64,000 bases of DNA from Zoogloea sp. (GTDB lineage Bacteria > Pseudomonadota > Gammaproteobacteria > Burkholderiales > Rhodocyclaceae): assembly GCF_023150065.1 (NCBI RefSeq), contig NZ_JAKLLN010000004.1:62001-126000 (forward strand), given 5' to 3'. Under the pieces are notes generated by a model. It was not told the origin of the DNA and searched no databases. It saw only the letters and a list, made by a program, of their open reading frames with translations. Each line of letters starts with the position of its first letter. The stretch's first letter is position 1. Position numbers and translations under genes: made by a program. Positions 1-8,975 of the stretch are shown here, in pieces.

Positions 1-287
1 AGCGAGCCCTCATGGCCGCCCCACACGCCGGAGATGCGGTACTCGAGGGGCAGACGCGAGTTGGAGTGCTGGGCGACATACACAACCGAGAAGTCGTTGT
101 TGATGAAGCTCGCGGTGAGGCAGCCGAAGGCCACGGCGATGAGCAGGAACAGCATCGACGAGGCCGGGCGGGCCAGGGCGATCCAGGCGGGCACCCCGCG
201 CTGGGCGCCGATCAGGGGCAAGGTGCCCTGGACGAGGGCCACCAGCAGAGCGAGGACGAGGGCAAAACTGCCGATTTCCGGGATCAT
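1..287 (-). CDS. ccmF: Cytochrome c heme lyase subunit CcmF, N-terminal part (cut by window edge)
   Basis: CcmF is the inner-membrane heme lyase subunit that, with CcmH/I, attaches heme from holo-CcmE to apocytochrome c. Only the first 95 or so residues are inside the window; the frame stays open to base 1. The protein opens with [18 protein letters not shown], the usual CcmF start, followed by a second hydrophobic segment ([13 protein letters not shown]) and the loop [17 protein letters not shown], which is characteristic of the family. The ATG at 285-287 has a GGAGG ribosome site a few bases upstream. It lies 15 bases after ccmE in the ccm operon. The recognition is firm despite the truncation. 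Confidence 0.93.
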   Translation of the reverse strand, partial: MIPEIGSFALVLALLVALVQGTLPLIGAQRGVPAWIALARPASSMLFLLIAVAFGCLTASFINNDFSVVYVAQHSNSRLPLEYRISGVWGGHEGS

Positions 288-302
288 GGAGCGCCTCCGG
301 GC

Positions 303-743
303 TTATTGCTTGAGGGTACGGGTGGCTTCGTGGGCCTTGTCTACGGCCGCCTGGGCTTCCGGCGGCATGTAGTTTTCGTCGTGCTTGGCGAGCACCTCGG
401 TGGCGGTGAATTTGCCGTCGGCGCCCAGCACGCCCTGGGCCACCACGCCCTTACCCTCGCTGAAGAGGTCGGGCAGGATGCCTTCGTAAGCCACCGGGAT
501 TTCCTTGGCCGTGTCGGTGACGATGAAACGGGCGACGATGTCGCTGCGTTGCAGGCTGCCTTCCTTGACCAGCCCGCCGATGCGGAAGGCGCGCTCCTTG
601 GGGGCTTCTCCGTTGGCCACCTGGGTGGGAGTGAAGAAGAACACCAGGTTGCTCTGGAAGGCATTGAGGATCAGCGCGGCGGCGATGCCGAGGGCGGCGA
701 GTCCGCCAAGGATGATGGCGAGGCGTTTCTGACGTGGCTTCAT
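303..743 (-). CDS. ccmE: Heme chaperone CcmE
   Basis: CcmE is the periplasmic heme chaperone of system I maturation. It binds heme covalently through a histidine and hands it to CcmF. The 146-residue protein has a short cytoplasmic N-terminus, one signal anchor (about residues 8-27, rich in L, A, I and G) and a beta-barrel OB-fold domain with [12 protein letters not shown] and the conserved [14 protein letters not shown]. The heme-binding histidine is H121 in [12 protein letters not shown], with the conserved Y125 four residues on. Length and motifs are standard. It sits between ccmD and ccmF, in the usual order. Confidence 0.97.
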   Translation of the reverse strand: MKPRQKRLAIILGGLAALGIAAALILNAFQSNLVFFFTPTQVANGEAPKERAFRIGGLVKEGSLQRSDIVARFIVTDTAKEIPVAYEGILPDLFSEGKGVVAQGVLGADGKFTATEVLAKHDENYMPPEAQAAVDKAHEATRTLKQ

Positions 744-746
744 GAT

Positions 747-929
747 TCAGTCCTGAGTGTCCCGGTCGGCGGCAAGTTCCCGGCGCAGGCCGCGCCGCAC
801 TGCGGCAAGTCGGTGGCGCACCAGCCCCACCTCGATCAGGAGCGCCGCGGCCGTGACGCCGAAGCTGCCCCACACATAGAGGCCGTAGCCTCCCATCGCA
901 AAGAATTCGCTGGCGCTGCCCCAGTTCAT
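747..929 (-). CDS. ccmD: Heme exporter accessory protein CcmD
   Basis: CcmD is a small inner-membrane protein that stabilises the CcmABC complex and helps release holo-CcmE. This 60-residue protein has the family pattern: a short aromatic N-terminal stretch (FFAMGGYGLYVWGSFG), one membrane segment (about residues 17-35) and a basic cytoplasmic tail (RHRLAAVRRGLRREL). The ATG at 927-929 overlaps the ccmC stop by three bases, which implies translational coupling. Position between ccmC and ccmE supports the call as much as the sequence does. Confidence 0.92.
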   Translation of the reverse strand: MNWGSASEFFAMGGYGLYVWGSFGVTAAALLIEVGLVRHRLAAVRRGLRRELAADRDTQD

Positions 930-1675
930 CGCTGCATCTCCGGCAGTTCGGCCACCCAGGTGGTGTGGCGCTCCCGTTCAAGGATGATGGCCCGCACCCG
1001 GTACAGGGCGATGGCGATGCTGTACATCCAGAAGGCCAGGGCCATGATCAGCATGCCCCACAGCATGGTGGCGGCCATGGTCGGCGCCTTGGTCATCGAG
1101 ACGGAGGCGCCCTGGTGCAGGGTGTTCCACCACTTCACCGAGAAATAGATGATGGGCACATTCACCACGCCCACCAGGGCGACGATGGCGCCAGCCTTGT
1201 CGGCCCGGCGCGGGTCGTCGATAGCGGCGGTGAGGGCGATGTAGCCGATGTAGAGAAAGAACAGGATCAGCTCGGAGGTGAGGCGCGCGTCCCACACCCA
1301 CCAGGCGCCCCACATGGGCTTGCCCCACAGGGCGCCGGTCCACAGGGACAGAAACGCGAACAGCGCCCCGGTGGGGGCCAGGGCCGAGCTCATCATGCCC
1401 GACAGGCGGGTGTTGAAGGTGATGCCGATGGCGGCCCAGAAGGCCATTACGCAGTAGATGAACATGGACATCCACGAGGCTGGCACGTGGATGAAGATGA
1501 TCCGGTAGCCCTCGCCCTGCTGGAAGTCGGTGGGGGCGACGAAGAAGCTGATCCACAGGCCCACGGCCGCAAGGACGGTGCCCAGGGCCGCGAACCACGG
1601 CCACATCTTTCCGGCCAGGGGGTAGAAGCTGGCCGGCGAGGCGAACTTGAACCAGTTGACGAGACGCTGACTCAT
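926..1675 (-). CDS. ccmC: Heme handling protein CcmC
   Basis: CcmC presents heme to CcmE in the periplasm. The 249-residue product has six predicted membrane segments and the tryptophan-rich heme-handling motif WGAWWVWDARLTSELILF, with the flanking histidines of the family (IIFIHVPASWMSM and KWWNTLHQGASV). I chose the ATG at 1673-1675 (MSQRLVNWFKFASP): the frame is open further upstream, but that stretch is antisense to nothing recognisable and overlaps ccmB in another frame, whereas this start matches family length. It follows ccmB after 31 bases and is coupled to ccmD. Confidence 0.96.
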   Translation of the reverse strand: MSQRLVNWFKFASPASFYPLAGKMWPWFAALGTVLAAVGLWISFFVAPTDFQQGEGYRIIFIHVPASWMSMFIYCVMAFWAAIGITFNTRLSGMMSSALAPTGALFAFLSLWTGALWGKPMWGAWWVWDARLTSELILFFLYIGYIALTAAIDDPRRADKAGAIVALVGVVNVPIIYFSVKWWNTLHQGASVSMTKAPTMAATMLWGMLIMALAFWMYSIAIALYRVRAIILERERHTTWVAELPEMQR

Positions 1676-1706
1676 GGATGAATCCGGTTGATTGGATCGG
1701 ACCGCC

Positions 1707-2372
1707 CTACTCGAGGGCGATGCGCAGGGCTGCCGTGGCGGCCCAGGGAGCAAAGAACACGCCCAGGGCCAGCAGGGCGCCGAGCAGGGACAGATGACCA
1801 CCGGCGCCCAGGCCGGCCACGTCAGCCTCGACGGCCCCGGCGCCGAAAATGAGCGCCGGAATATACAGGGGCAACACCAGCAGGGACAGCAGCACGCCAC
1901 CGCCGCGCACGCCCAGGGTCAGCGCCGCGCCGATGGCGCCGATCAGGGACAGCACCGGCGTGCCCAGCAGCAGGCTGATCATCAGCACCCCCAGGGCCCG
2001 GGCCGACAGGTCGAACTGCAGCCCGATGACGGGGGCGAGCAGCACCAGGGGCAGGCCTGAGGTCAGCCAGTGGGCCAGTACCTTGCCGCTCACCAGCACC
2101 GCCAGCGGAGTGGGAGACAGGCTCATCTGCTCGAGAGTTCCGTCCTGGTGGTCGGCGGCAAACAGCCGGTTGAGGGACAGCATGGCGGCCAGCAGCGCGG
2201 CGACCCACAGCACGCCGGGGGCGATGCGCCGCAGCATGGCGGTCTCGGGGCCGATGCCCAGGGGAAACAGGCTGACCACGATCATGAAGAAGAACAGGGC
2301 GGTGAACACCTCGCTCTTGCGCCGGGCGGCCAGCAGCAGGTCGCGGCGGACGATGGCGATGAAGGCGTTCAT
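1707..2372 (-). CDS. ccmB: Heme exporter membrane subunit CcmB
   Basis: CcmB is the permease of the CcmAB ABC transporter, whose ATP hydrolysis drives release of holo-CcmE from CcmC. The 221-residue protein has about six membrane segments. It opens with MNAFIAIVRRDLLLAARR and carries the typical LFAADHQDGTLEQMSLSP loop and LPLYIPALIFGAGAV. The start at 2370-2372 overlaps the ccmA stop by four bases (ATGA), which marks translational coupling and rules out the longer open frame upstream. Standard length for the family. Confidence 0.96.
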   Translation of the reverse strand: MNAFIAIVRRDLLLAARRKSEVFTALFFFMIVVSLFPLGIGPETAMLRRIAPGVLWVAALLAAMLSLNRLFAADHQDGTLEQMSLSPTPLAVLVSGKVLAHWLTSGLPLVLLAPVIGLQFDLSARALGVLMISLLLGTPVLSLIGAIGAALTLGVRGGGVLLSLLVLPLYIPALIFGAGAVEADVAGLGAGGHLSLLGALLALGVFFAPWAATAALRIALE

Positions 2373-3040
2373 GCGGCCACCTCCCGGGGCTCGGCACCCG
2401 CCCGCGGGTGTGTGGAGGCGCTCAGCTTGAGGGTGGCGCCGCTGCCCGCCAGCTGCACCGCCTGGTGGCTGGTGAAGATCAGCATGCCGCCCCTGGCCAG
2501 GTGCTCGTCGAGGATGCCACACAGCTGGGTGACGGCGGCCACATCCAGGGCCACGAAGGGTTCGTCGAGGATCCACAGGCGTGCCTGGCTGCACAGCAGG
2601 CGGGCCAGGGCCACCCGGCGCTTCTGGCCCTGGGACAGGACCCGGGCGGGCAGGTCTTCGCGCCCCTTCAGGCCAATGCGGCGCAGGGCGGCGAGGGCGG
2701 TGGCCTCGTCCAGGGGGCGCCCGGCGATGGCGGCGGCGGTCTGCAGGTTTTCGAGGGCGGAGAGGTCTTCCTTGATGGCCGCGGCGTGGCCCAGGTAGAG
2801 CAGGCGGGCGTGGTAGTCGTCACGGGCCTCGCCCATCGGCCGGCCGTCCCACTCGATGTGCCCGTCGGCCGCCGGTGACAGGCCAGCGAGCATGCGCAGC
2901 AGGCTGGTCTTGCCGGCCCCGTTGGCACCCTCGACCTGCAGCCATTCGCCGGGGGACACGCACAGGTCCACGGCAGAAAACAGGCGGCGATCGCCGCGGT
3001 CGCAGGCGAGACCGTGGGCTCGGAGCATCAGGGGGCACAC
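2369..3040 (-). CDS. ccmA: Heme exporter ATP-binding subunit CcmA
   Basis: CcmA is the cytoplasmic ATPase of the CcmAB transporter. The 223-residue ABC protein shows Walker A GANGAGKTS (about residues 38-46), the ABC signature LSQGQKRRVALAR, Walker B LWILDEPF followed by the D-loop ALD, and the switch histidine in FTSHQ. It is the first gene of the ccm operon in this window. An alternative start four codons downstream (MLRAHGLACDRGDR) is equally plausible and closer to homologues. Confidence 0.95.
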   Translation of the reverse strand: MCPLMLRAHGLACDRGDRRLFSAVDLCVSPGEWLQVEGANGAGKTSLLRMLAGLSPAADGHIEWDGRPMGEARDDYHARLLYLGHAAAIKEDLSALENLQTAAAIAGRPLDEATALAALRRIGLKGREDLPARVLSQGQKRRVALARLLCSQARLWILDEPFVALDVAAVTQLCGILDEHLARGGMLIFTSHQAVQLAGSGATLKLSASTHPRAGAEPREVAA

Positions 3041-3125
3041 TGGGAAGTCAAAGGTCGGCGCATTCTGCCCGACCCACCCCGGTGGGTAAACCGCCTAGGT
3101 CAAGGAAAGGGATGGCTGGCGTTTC

Positions 3126-3833
3126 TTAATGATGGGCCGTGCTGGCGTAGCCTTCGGGGAGTACGGTGGGCGGCGGGCTGGCCGAGCGCTCTGCCTGCTC
3201 GGTGGTCTGGGGCTCCCGGGGGGCGTTGTCGCCGATCTCCAGCACCTCCAGCACCTGCCTCGCCAGCGCCCGGCAGGCGTTGCCGACGTTGGACGGCAGG
3301 CCGTCGGGGATGCTCTTCTGGAGCAGCAGCTTGGAGGCGGACAGGCTGGCCACCGGGTGGAGCAGGCGGTCGCGGTGGGCGCCGAGGATCTGGGCCACGC
3401 TGCGGTCGGCGGCGTCCCGCGCCCAGGCGTTGGTGGGCCACTGGGAGGGCAGGGCGTAGGCGTGGGGGAAGGCGTCCAGGTCGCGCAGCACGGTGCGCAG
3501 GTCTTCGTGGGAGTCGCGGAAGGGCAGCAGCACGATGTCGGCCAGGCCGTTGAGCATGCGGTCCATCTCGCTGCGGTTGCCGCCGCCATCGATGACACCC
3601 AGCCAGCCGTCCATGGTGCGCAGCTTGCCGACCACCTTGTGCAGGGCCTCGGGGGTGCGGGCGTCAGCGGTCACGTAGCGGCGGCCGTCGGGGCTGAGGG
3701 GCTCCCGGGAGGTGTCGGTGAGCACGCAGGCGGAGCGCTGGCCGAGCAGGCCGAGGCCTTGGCAGAGCATGTGGGACAGGGTGGTCTTGCCGGTGCCGCC
3801 CTTGTTGCCGATGATGCAGATGATCCGGGACAT
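3126..3833 (-). CDS. ParA/MinD-like P-loop ATPase
   Basis: A 235-residue protein with the deviant Walker A box GNKGGTGKTT at residues 9-18, which includes the signature lysine of the ParA/MinD/SIMIBI class. A Walker B-like segment follows (GVIDGGGNRSEMDRM). Such ATPases position plasmids, chemoreceptors or other cargo. No ParB or centromere-like sites are visible next door, so a chromosome-partition role is not supported. I chose the ATG at 3831-3833 because the P-loop then begins at residue 9, as in the family; the frame is open 14 codons further. The C-terminal 30 residues are proline- and glutamate-rich and look disordered. Substrate unknown. Confidence 0.8.
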   Translation of the reverse strand: MSRIICIIGNKGGTGKTTLSHMLCQGLGLLGQRSACVLTDTSREPLSPDGRRYVTADARTPEALHKVVGKLRTMDGWLGVIDGGGNRSEMDRMLNGLADIVLLPFRDSHEDLRTVLRDLDAFPHAYALPSQWPTNAWARDAADRSVAQILGAHRDRLLHPVASLSASKLLLQKSIPDGLPSNVGNACRALARQVLEVLEIGDNAPREPQTTEQAERSASPPPTVLPEGYASTAHH

Positions 3834-3917
3834 GGTGGGAATCCTCTCGCTGAACGCCAGGCGCGATGGCGCCATTATTCGGGCATTAACGGCCGCAGGA
3901 GAGGCGAAATTGAGGGG

Positions 3918-4700
3918 CTATCTGCCTGTAATTCCGGATTTTTGCTGATAAGCCGGCCCGGCGGGGCGGTAGCAGTAGAGGCGGGTGTGGCGGCGGTCGT
4001 CCACATCGATGACCTGTTCTGGTTCGATGCCGTCCACGGGGAAGCTGTTGCTCACCAGCAGGGCGCCCGGGCGCAGCTCGGTGCTCGCCTTCTGCCACAC
4101 CTGGGCCATGGGGACCGGCGACAGGAAAGCGTAGACAAGGTCGTAGTCGGTCCAAGGGATCTCGAAGAAATCGCCCCGCGCCAGGGCGATGGTGGGCTGC
4201 CGGCGCGACAGCAGGACCGACAGGGCGTAAGGCGCGGGGGCCGATTCGATGCCTTCGAGGCGGCAATCGGGCCGCAGCCGGGCCAGGGGGCGGAGCAGGG
4301 AGCCGGTGCCGCTGCCCAGGTCGAGGAGGCGAGCGGGGCGCTGGCGGGGGAGCAGTTCGGCGACGGCGGCGGCGGTGCTCGGGTTGGACAGGAACAGGGG
4401 CACCTGGGTGCGGAAGCTGCTCCAGAAGACCAGGGCGAAACCGATGAAGGCCGCCAGATACCACCCCGGGGCGATGTGCAGTTGCAGGGCGGCCAGCACC
4501 AGAGGGGCGAAGCCCAGGTGGATCCAGCGCCACCAGGGGGCGCTGCCGAGGGCCGTGGCTGCCACCGCCGCCGCCAGCGCCTGGATTGCCGCCACCGGCC
4601 ACAGCCCGCCCGGCAGCAGGCCGCTACGGGCCACGGCCAGCGCCGCGGCCGTGCCGATGAGCTGGGCCAGCAGGGCCTTGAGGGCGGGGGGCAGCTTCAT
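3918..4700 (-). CDS. Membrane-linked class I SAM-dependent methyltransferase
   Basis: A 260-residue protein with two parts. Residues 1-95 hold several hydrophobic stretches (for example AAIQALAAAVAATAL and APGWYLAAFIGFALVFW) that should span the membrane. Residues 100-230 are a Rossmann methyltransferase with motif I LDLGSGTGSLL (about 126-136), an acidic residue ending beta-2 (LEGIES), and the later strand segment YDLVYAFLSP. The substrate cannot be read from sequence. It follows the DUF2059 gene by 24 bases, so the two may be co-transcribed. Similar membrane-anchored methyltransferases occur widely in betaproteobacteria without an assigned role. Confidence 0.75.
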   Translation of the reverse strand: MKLPPALKALLAQLIGTAAALAVARSGLLPGGLWPVAAIQALAAAVAATALGSAPWWRWIHLGFAPLVLAALQLHIAPGWYLAAFIGFALVFWSSFRTQVPLFLSNPSTAAAVAELLPRQRPARLLDLGSGTGSLLRPLARLRPDCRLEGIESAPAPYALSVLLSRRQPTIALARGDFFEIPWTDYDLVYAFLSPVPMAQVWQKASTELRPGALLVSNSFPVDGIEPEQVIDVDDRRHTRLYCYRPAGPAYQQKSGITGR

Positions 4701-4724
4701 TTCGTGGGGCCCGGTGCTGCGTGC

Positions 4725-5222
4725 TTACTTGGCCGCCTTGGCGTCCTGGACGGTTTTGGCCATGGAGGCCTTGAGCTTCTCCACCAGGGGACCGATGCGT
4801 TGCTGGGTGATGGCGGCCGACTTCTGGGTCACCAGGGGCATCTTCTCGAGCAGGGCCACGCCGGCGGGGCTGCGGTAGAAGGCGAGCAGGCCGTCCACTT
4901 CCTCCTGGGTGAAGGTCTCGGCGTAGAGCTTCACGTAGGCGCTCTTGAGGTCGGCCCAGTTGATCTCCTTGCGGATGATGGTGCTGGCATCGGCAGTGAA
5001 GGTGTCGATCACCTTCTGGCCCTGGGGGGTGAGGGTCTTGCCCTGCAGGCCCTGGGTGATGGAGTTGCGCACGGCCTGATCCAGGCTCTGCTGGGCCACG
5101 CTGACCGAGCGCTCCATGCGGGTGGCGACGAGGAGCTGGGAGATGGACTCGTTGCTGGGCGGGGCGGCAAAGGCGGAGGTGCCGAGGAGCAGGGTGGTGA
5201 GCAGCAGGGACAGGTGTTTCAT
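4725..5222 (-). CDS. DUF2059 domain periplasmic protein
   Basis: A 165-residue secreted protein. It starts with a clean signal peptide (MKHLSLLLTTLLLGTSAFA, cleavage before APPSN). The mature part is helical, with the DUF2059 hallmark TFTQEEVDGLLAFYRSPAGVALLEKMP, where a conserved FY-SP-G segment sits near the centre. DUF2059 proteins are common, small and periplasmic, with no established function. I used the ATG at 5220-5222 because it begins directly at the signal peptide. It lies 177 bases downstream of the indolepyruvate oxidoreductase stop. Confidence 0.85.
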   Translation of the reverse strand: MKHLSLLLTTLLLGTSAFAAPPSNESISQLLVATRMERSVSVAQQSLDQAVRNSITQGLQGKTLTPQGQKVIDTFTADASTIIRKEINWADLKSAYVKLYAETFTQEEVDGLLAFYRSPAGVALLEKMPLVTQKSAAITQQRIGPLVEKLKASMAKTVQDAKAAK

Positions 5223-5353
5223 GGAAGGCTTTCGTGACCGGGTGGCGTTGATGTGCCCGGATGATGAAGCCATTTCGGGGCGCTGCAAAGCCCGTTCCCG
5301 GGCTGGCGGGGCGTGGGCTGGTGAGATTGCGTTTCGAGTGTGACGAAATGGAC

Positions 5354-5391
5354 GGATGCCGCCCCGGCGCTCTTGCCAGGAAGCGGCATCC
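5354..5391 (-). terminator. Inverted repeat after the indolepyruvate oxidoreductase gene
   Basis: A perfect 9-base inverted repeat (GGATGCCGC / GCGGCATCC) with a 20-base loop begins about nine bases past the stop codon of the oxidoreductase on the minus strand. The downstream side reads GTCCATTTCG, so the U-run is poor. Position fits a terminator or an mRNA-protecting hairpin; the weak tail leaves this uncertain. Confidence 0.35.
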
Positions 5392-5399
5392 CGTACCCT

Positions 5400-8300
5400 T
5401 CAGGCGGCCTGGCTGGCCTTGGCTGCCTTGCCCGACCAGCGCGCCAGCAGGGCCTCGCGTTGCCCTGCCACTTGCCGGATCGCCGCCGCCTTGATATGGC
5501 CATAGCCGCGGATGCCCTCCGGCAGGCTGGCAATCTCCGTGGCCAGGGGCAGGCGGCTGGCATCCAGGGCCCCCAGGAGCTGGGCGATGTCCTGCTCGTA
5601 CGCCAGGATAAGGGCCCGCTCGGCGCGGCGCTCCGGGTGGTAGCCGAAGACGTCGAAGGGCGTGCCACGCAGGCGCCGCAGGCGGGCCAGCCACTTGAAG
5701 GCGTTGAGCATCCAGGGGCCGAAGACGAGCTTGCGGATGCGCCCGGAGGCCGGGTCGGGGCGGGCCAGGAAGGTGGGGGCGAGGTGGAAGTGGAGCTGGA
5801 AATCCCCTTCGAACTGGCGCTTCAGGGCGTCGCGGAAGGCCGGGTCGGCGTACAGGCGGGCGACCTCGTACTCATCCTTGTAGGCCAGCAGCTTGAAGTA
5901 GTTGCGGGCCACGGCTTCGCTCAGCTGGGTGCTCCCCAGCGGGGCTTCGGCGCTGCGCACGCGGGCCAGCAGGTCGGTGTAGCGCCGAGCGTAGGCCGCG
6001 TCCTGGTAGTCGGTGAGGATGGCGGCCCGGCGGGCGATGCGCTCGTCCAGGGTTTCGGGGCGGATGGGGATCACCGGCGCGGGGCTCACCTCCCGCTCCA
6101 CCGCGTGCAGGTCTACGGCTGCCCGACGGCCCCACAGGAAGGCGCGCCGGTTCATGTCCACCGCCGCGCCGTTGAGCTCGATGGCTTTGTGCAGGCTGGC
6201 CTCGCTGATGGGCACCCAACCCTTCTGCCAGGCGTAGCCGAGCAGGAACAGGTTGGTGGCGATGGCATCACCCAGCAGGCGGGTGGCCAGGTGCTGGGCG
6301 TCGAGAAAGTCGCAGCCCTCCTTGCCCACGGCCTCGACGATGGCGGCCTGCATCTTTTCCAGGGGGAACTGCCAGTCCGGGTTGCGGGTGAATTCCGAGG
6401 TGGGCGTCTCGGCGCAATTGACCACGCCCCGGGTGCGGCCGGTGGCCATCTTGGCCAGGGCGTCCACGCTGGCGGTGACCACCACGTCGCCGCCGATCAC
6501 CGCGTTGGCCTCGCCAGCGGCGATGCGCACGGCGTGCAGGTCTTCGGGGCGGTCGGCAATGCGCACGTGGCTGAACACCGAGCCGCCCTTCTGGGCCAGG
6601 CCGGTCATGTCGAGCACGGTGACGCCCTTGCCGTCCAGGTGGGCGGCCATGCCGATCAGGGCGCCGATGGTGACCACCCCGGTGCCGCCGACGCCGGTGA
6701 CCAGGATGCCCCAGGGCTCGCGGGTGGAGGGCAGCCTGGGGGCGGGCAGCGCTGCGAAGCGGCTGTCGTCGCCCTGCAGGCCCCGGCCCTTGCGCACCTT
6801 GCCCCCTTCAACGGTGACGAAGCTGGGGCAGAAGCCGTTCATGCACGAGAAGTCCTTGTTGCAGGCCGACTGGTCGATCTGGCGCTTGCGCCCGAACTCG
6901 GTCTCCACCGGCAGGATGGCCATGCAGTTGGATTCCCGGCCGCAGTCGCCACAGCCCTCGCACACCGCCTCGTTGATGAAGACGCGGGTCTGCGGGTCGG
7001 GGTAGGTGCCGCGTTTCCGGCGGCGCCGCTTCTCGGCGGCACAGGTCTGGTCGAAGACCAGGGCCGACACGCCGGCGGTGCTGCGCAGCTCCCGCTGGAT
7101 CACCTCCAGCTCGTCCCGGTGGCGGATGGGAACGCCGTGGGGGATGTCGGCCACGTGCCACGGGCGGTCGGTGCCGTCGGTCACCAGCACGATGGTGTTC
7201 ACCCCTTCGCCCTGCAGCTGGCGCAGCAGCTTGGGCACGCTCAGCTCACCGTCAACCGGCTGCCCGCCGGTCATGGCGACGGCGTCGTTATAGAGGATCT
7301 TGTAGGTGATGCCGCTGGTCACGCCGGGCCGGTTGAAGGCCGCCACCGCCTGACGGATGGCCAGCAGGCCCGAGTGGAAGTAGGTGCCATCCCCCAGGTT
7401 GGCAAAGATGTGCGCCTCCTTGAGGAAGGGCGCCTGGCCGACCCAGGGCACGCCCTCGCCGCCCATGTGGGTGAAGGTGCCGGTCTTGCGGTCGGGCATG
7501 AAGGTGGCCATGTAGTGGCAGCCGATGCCGGCCATGGCGCGGCTGCCCTCGGGCACCACCGTGGAGGTGTTGTGGGGGCAGCCGGGGCAGAAGGTGGGCA
7601 CCCGGTCGATGGCGAACACGCGGCGGCCGAGGGTGGCCTCCTTGGCCTGCAGGAAGGCCAGCCGGGCCTCGATGCGCTCGGAGGTGAAGAAGCGCCCGAT
7701 GCGGGCGGCGATGACCCGGGCGATCATGGCCGGGGTCAGCTCGCCGGCCGCCGGCAGCAGCCATTCGCCGTGGTCCACGGTGACCTTGCCGTCTGGGCGG
7801 AGGGTGGTGAGCAGCGACCACTCGCCCTTCTCGTCGAACTTGCCGACGACGCGGGGGCGCACGTCCTCGCGCCAGTTGTAGAGCTCTTCCTTGAGCTGGT
7901 ATTCGATGAGCTGGCGCTTCTCCTCGATCACCAGGATCTCGTCCAGGCCCTCGGCAAAGTGGCGCACGCCCTCGGCCTCGAGGGGCCAGACCATGCCCAC
8001 CTTGTACAGGCGGATGCCGATCTCGGCGGCCAGGGCCTCGTCGATGCCCAGGTCGTCGAAGGCCTGACGCACGTCCAGGTAGCTCTTGCCGCTGGTGATG
8101 ATGCCCAGGCGCGGCTGGGGCGAGTCGATGATGACGCGGTTCAGGCCGTTGGCCCGGCAGTAAGCCAGGGCGGCGTAGAGCTTGGCGTGGAGCAGGCGCT
8201 TTTCCTGCACCAGGGGCGGGTCGGGCCAGCGGATGTTGAGGCCGTCGGGAGGCAGGGCGAAATCGTCGGGGATGCGGGTGGTGACGCGCATCGGGTCCAC

Positions 8301-8975
8301 GTCCACCGAGGCCGAGGTCTCCACCGTGTCGGCGAGGGCCTTGAAGGCCACCCAGCAGCCGGAATAGCGGGACAGGGCCCAGCCGTGCACACCGAAATCC
8401 AGATACTCCTGGACCCCAGCCGGGGCCAGCACCGGCATCATCATCGACTTGAAGAAGTGGTCGGTCTGGTGGGGCAGGGTGGATGACTTGGCCGCGTGGT
8501 CGTCACCGGCGATCACCAGCACGCCGCCGTACTGCGAACTGCCGGCGGCGTTGGCGTGGCGGAAGACGTCGCCGCAGCGATCCACCCCTGGCCCCTTGCC
8601 GTACCACATGCCGAACACCCCCCGCACCCGGGCCTGGGGCGACAGGGACACCTGCTGGCTGCCCCACACGGCGGTGGCGGCCATGTCTTCGTTGATGCCC
8701 GGCTGGAAGACGATGTCGTGGCTGGCCAGGTGGGCCTTGGCCTTCCACAGGGTCTGGTCGAGGCCGCCCAGGGGCGAGCCCCGATAGCCCGAAACGAAGC
8801 CGGCGGTGTCGAGCCCGGCGGCCCGGTCGCGGTCACGCTGGATCAGCAGCAGGCGTACCAGGGCCTGGTAGCCGGTGAGATAGACGCGCCCGGAGGGCGT
8901 GGCGTACTTGTCGTCGAGAAGCGTGCTGCCCGACGTGGGGGCGCCCAGGGCGCGGACGGGGTCCTGCTCGGCCAT
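5400..8975 (-). CDS. Indolepyruvate ferredoxin oxidoreductase, fused alpha-gamma type
   Basis: This enzyme oxidatively decarboxylates aryl-pyruvates to aryl-acetyl-CoA with ferredoxin as acceptor, using thiamine diphosphate and Fe-S clusters. The 1191-residue protein is the single-chain proteobacterial form. In order it has the pyrimidine-binding domain (GYRGSPLGGLDQTLW near the start), the thiamine diphosphate domain (CPGCPHNTSTVVPEG, then GDGTYFHSGLLA and the N-D-A-V-A-M-TGG segment), cysteine-rich Fe-S motifs (CEGCGDCGRESNC and CNKDFSCMNGFCPSF) and a C-terminal gamma-type domain (GVGGTGVVTIGALIG). The ATG at 8973-8975 has AGGA eight bases upstream, which fixes the start. It is probably a role in aromatic amino-acid or phenylacetate catabolism. 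Confidence 0.92.
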   Translation of the reverse strand: MAEQDPVRALGAPTSGSTLLDDKYATPSGRVYLTGYQALVRLLLIQRDRDRAAGLDTAGFVSGYRGSPLGGLDQTLWKAKAHLASHDIVFQPGINEDMAATAVWGSQQVSLSPQARVRGVFGMWYGKGPGVDRCGDVFRHANAAGSSQYGGVLVIAGDDHAAKSSTLPHQTDHFFKSMMMPVLAPAGVQEYLDFGVHGWALSRYSGCWVAFKALADTVETSASVDVDPMRVTTRIPDDFALPPDGLNIRWPDPPLVQEKRLLHAKLYAALAYCRANGLNRVIIDSPQPRLGIITSGKSYLDVRQAFDDLGIDEALAAEIGIRLYKVGMVWPLEAEGVRHFAEGLDEILVIEEKRQLIEYQLKEELYNWREDVRPRVVGKFDEKGEWSLLTTLRPDGKVTVDHGEWLLPAAGELTPAMIARVIAARIGRFFTSERIEARLAFLQAKEATLGRRVFAIDRVPTFCPGCPHNTSTVVPEGSRAMAGIGCHYMATFMPDRKTGTFTHMGGEGVPWVGQAPFLKEAHIFANLGDGTYFHSGLLAIRQAVAAFNRPGVTSGITYKILYNDAVAMTGGQPVDGELSVPKLLRQLQGEGVNTIVLVTDGTDRPWHVADIPHGVPIRHRDELEVIQRELRSTAGVSALVFDQTCAAEKRRRRKRGTYPDPQTRVFINEAVCEGCGDCGRESNCMAILPVETEFGRKRQIDQSACNKDFSCMNGFCPSFVTVEGGKVRKGRGLQGDDSRFAALPAPRLPSTREPWGILVTGVGGTGVVTIGALIGMAAHLDGKGVTVLDMTGLAQKGGSVFSHVRIADRPEDLHAVRIAAGEANAVIGGDVVVTASVDALAKMATGRTRGVVNCAETPTSEFTRNPDWQFPLEKMQAAIVEAVGKEGCDFLDAQHLATRLLGDAIATNLFLLGYAWQKGWVPISEASLHKAIELNGAAVDMNRRAFLWGRRAAVDLHAVEREVSPAPVIPIRPETLDERIARRAAILTDYQDAAYARRYTDLLARVRSAEAPLGSTQLSEAVARNYFKLLAYKDEYEVARLYADPAFRDALKRQFEGDFQLHFHLAPTFLARPDPASGRIRKLVFGPWMLNAFKWLARLRRLRGTPFDVFGYHPERRAERALILAYEQDIAQLLGALDASRLPLATEIASLPEGIRGYGHIKAAAIRQVAGQREALLARWSGKAAKASQAA

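Noticed and set aside
3072-3087. Short hairpin ACCCACC-CC-GGTGGGT between ccmA and the ParA-like gene
   Set aside because: Two-base loop, seven-base stem and no U-run on either strand; too weak to call a terminator.
3129-5237. 702-codon open frame on the plus strand
   Set aside because: It is antisense to the ParA-like, methyltransferase and DUF2059 genes; the translation is low-complexity and rich in G, A, Q and H. Long open antisense frames are expected at this GC content.
5340-8486. 1048-codon open frame on the plus strand
   Set aside because: Entirely antisense to the indolepyruvate oxidoreductase, which has full catalytic motifs; the plus-strand translation has none.
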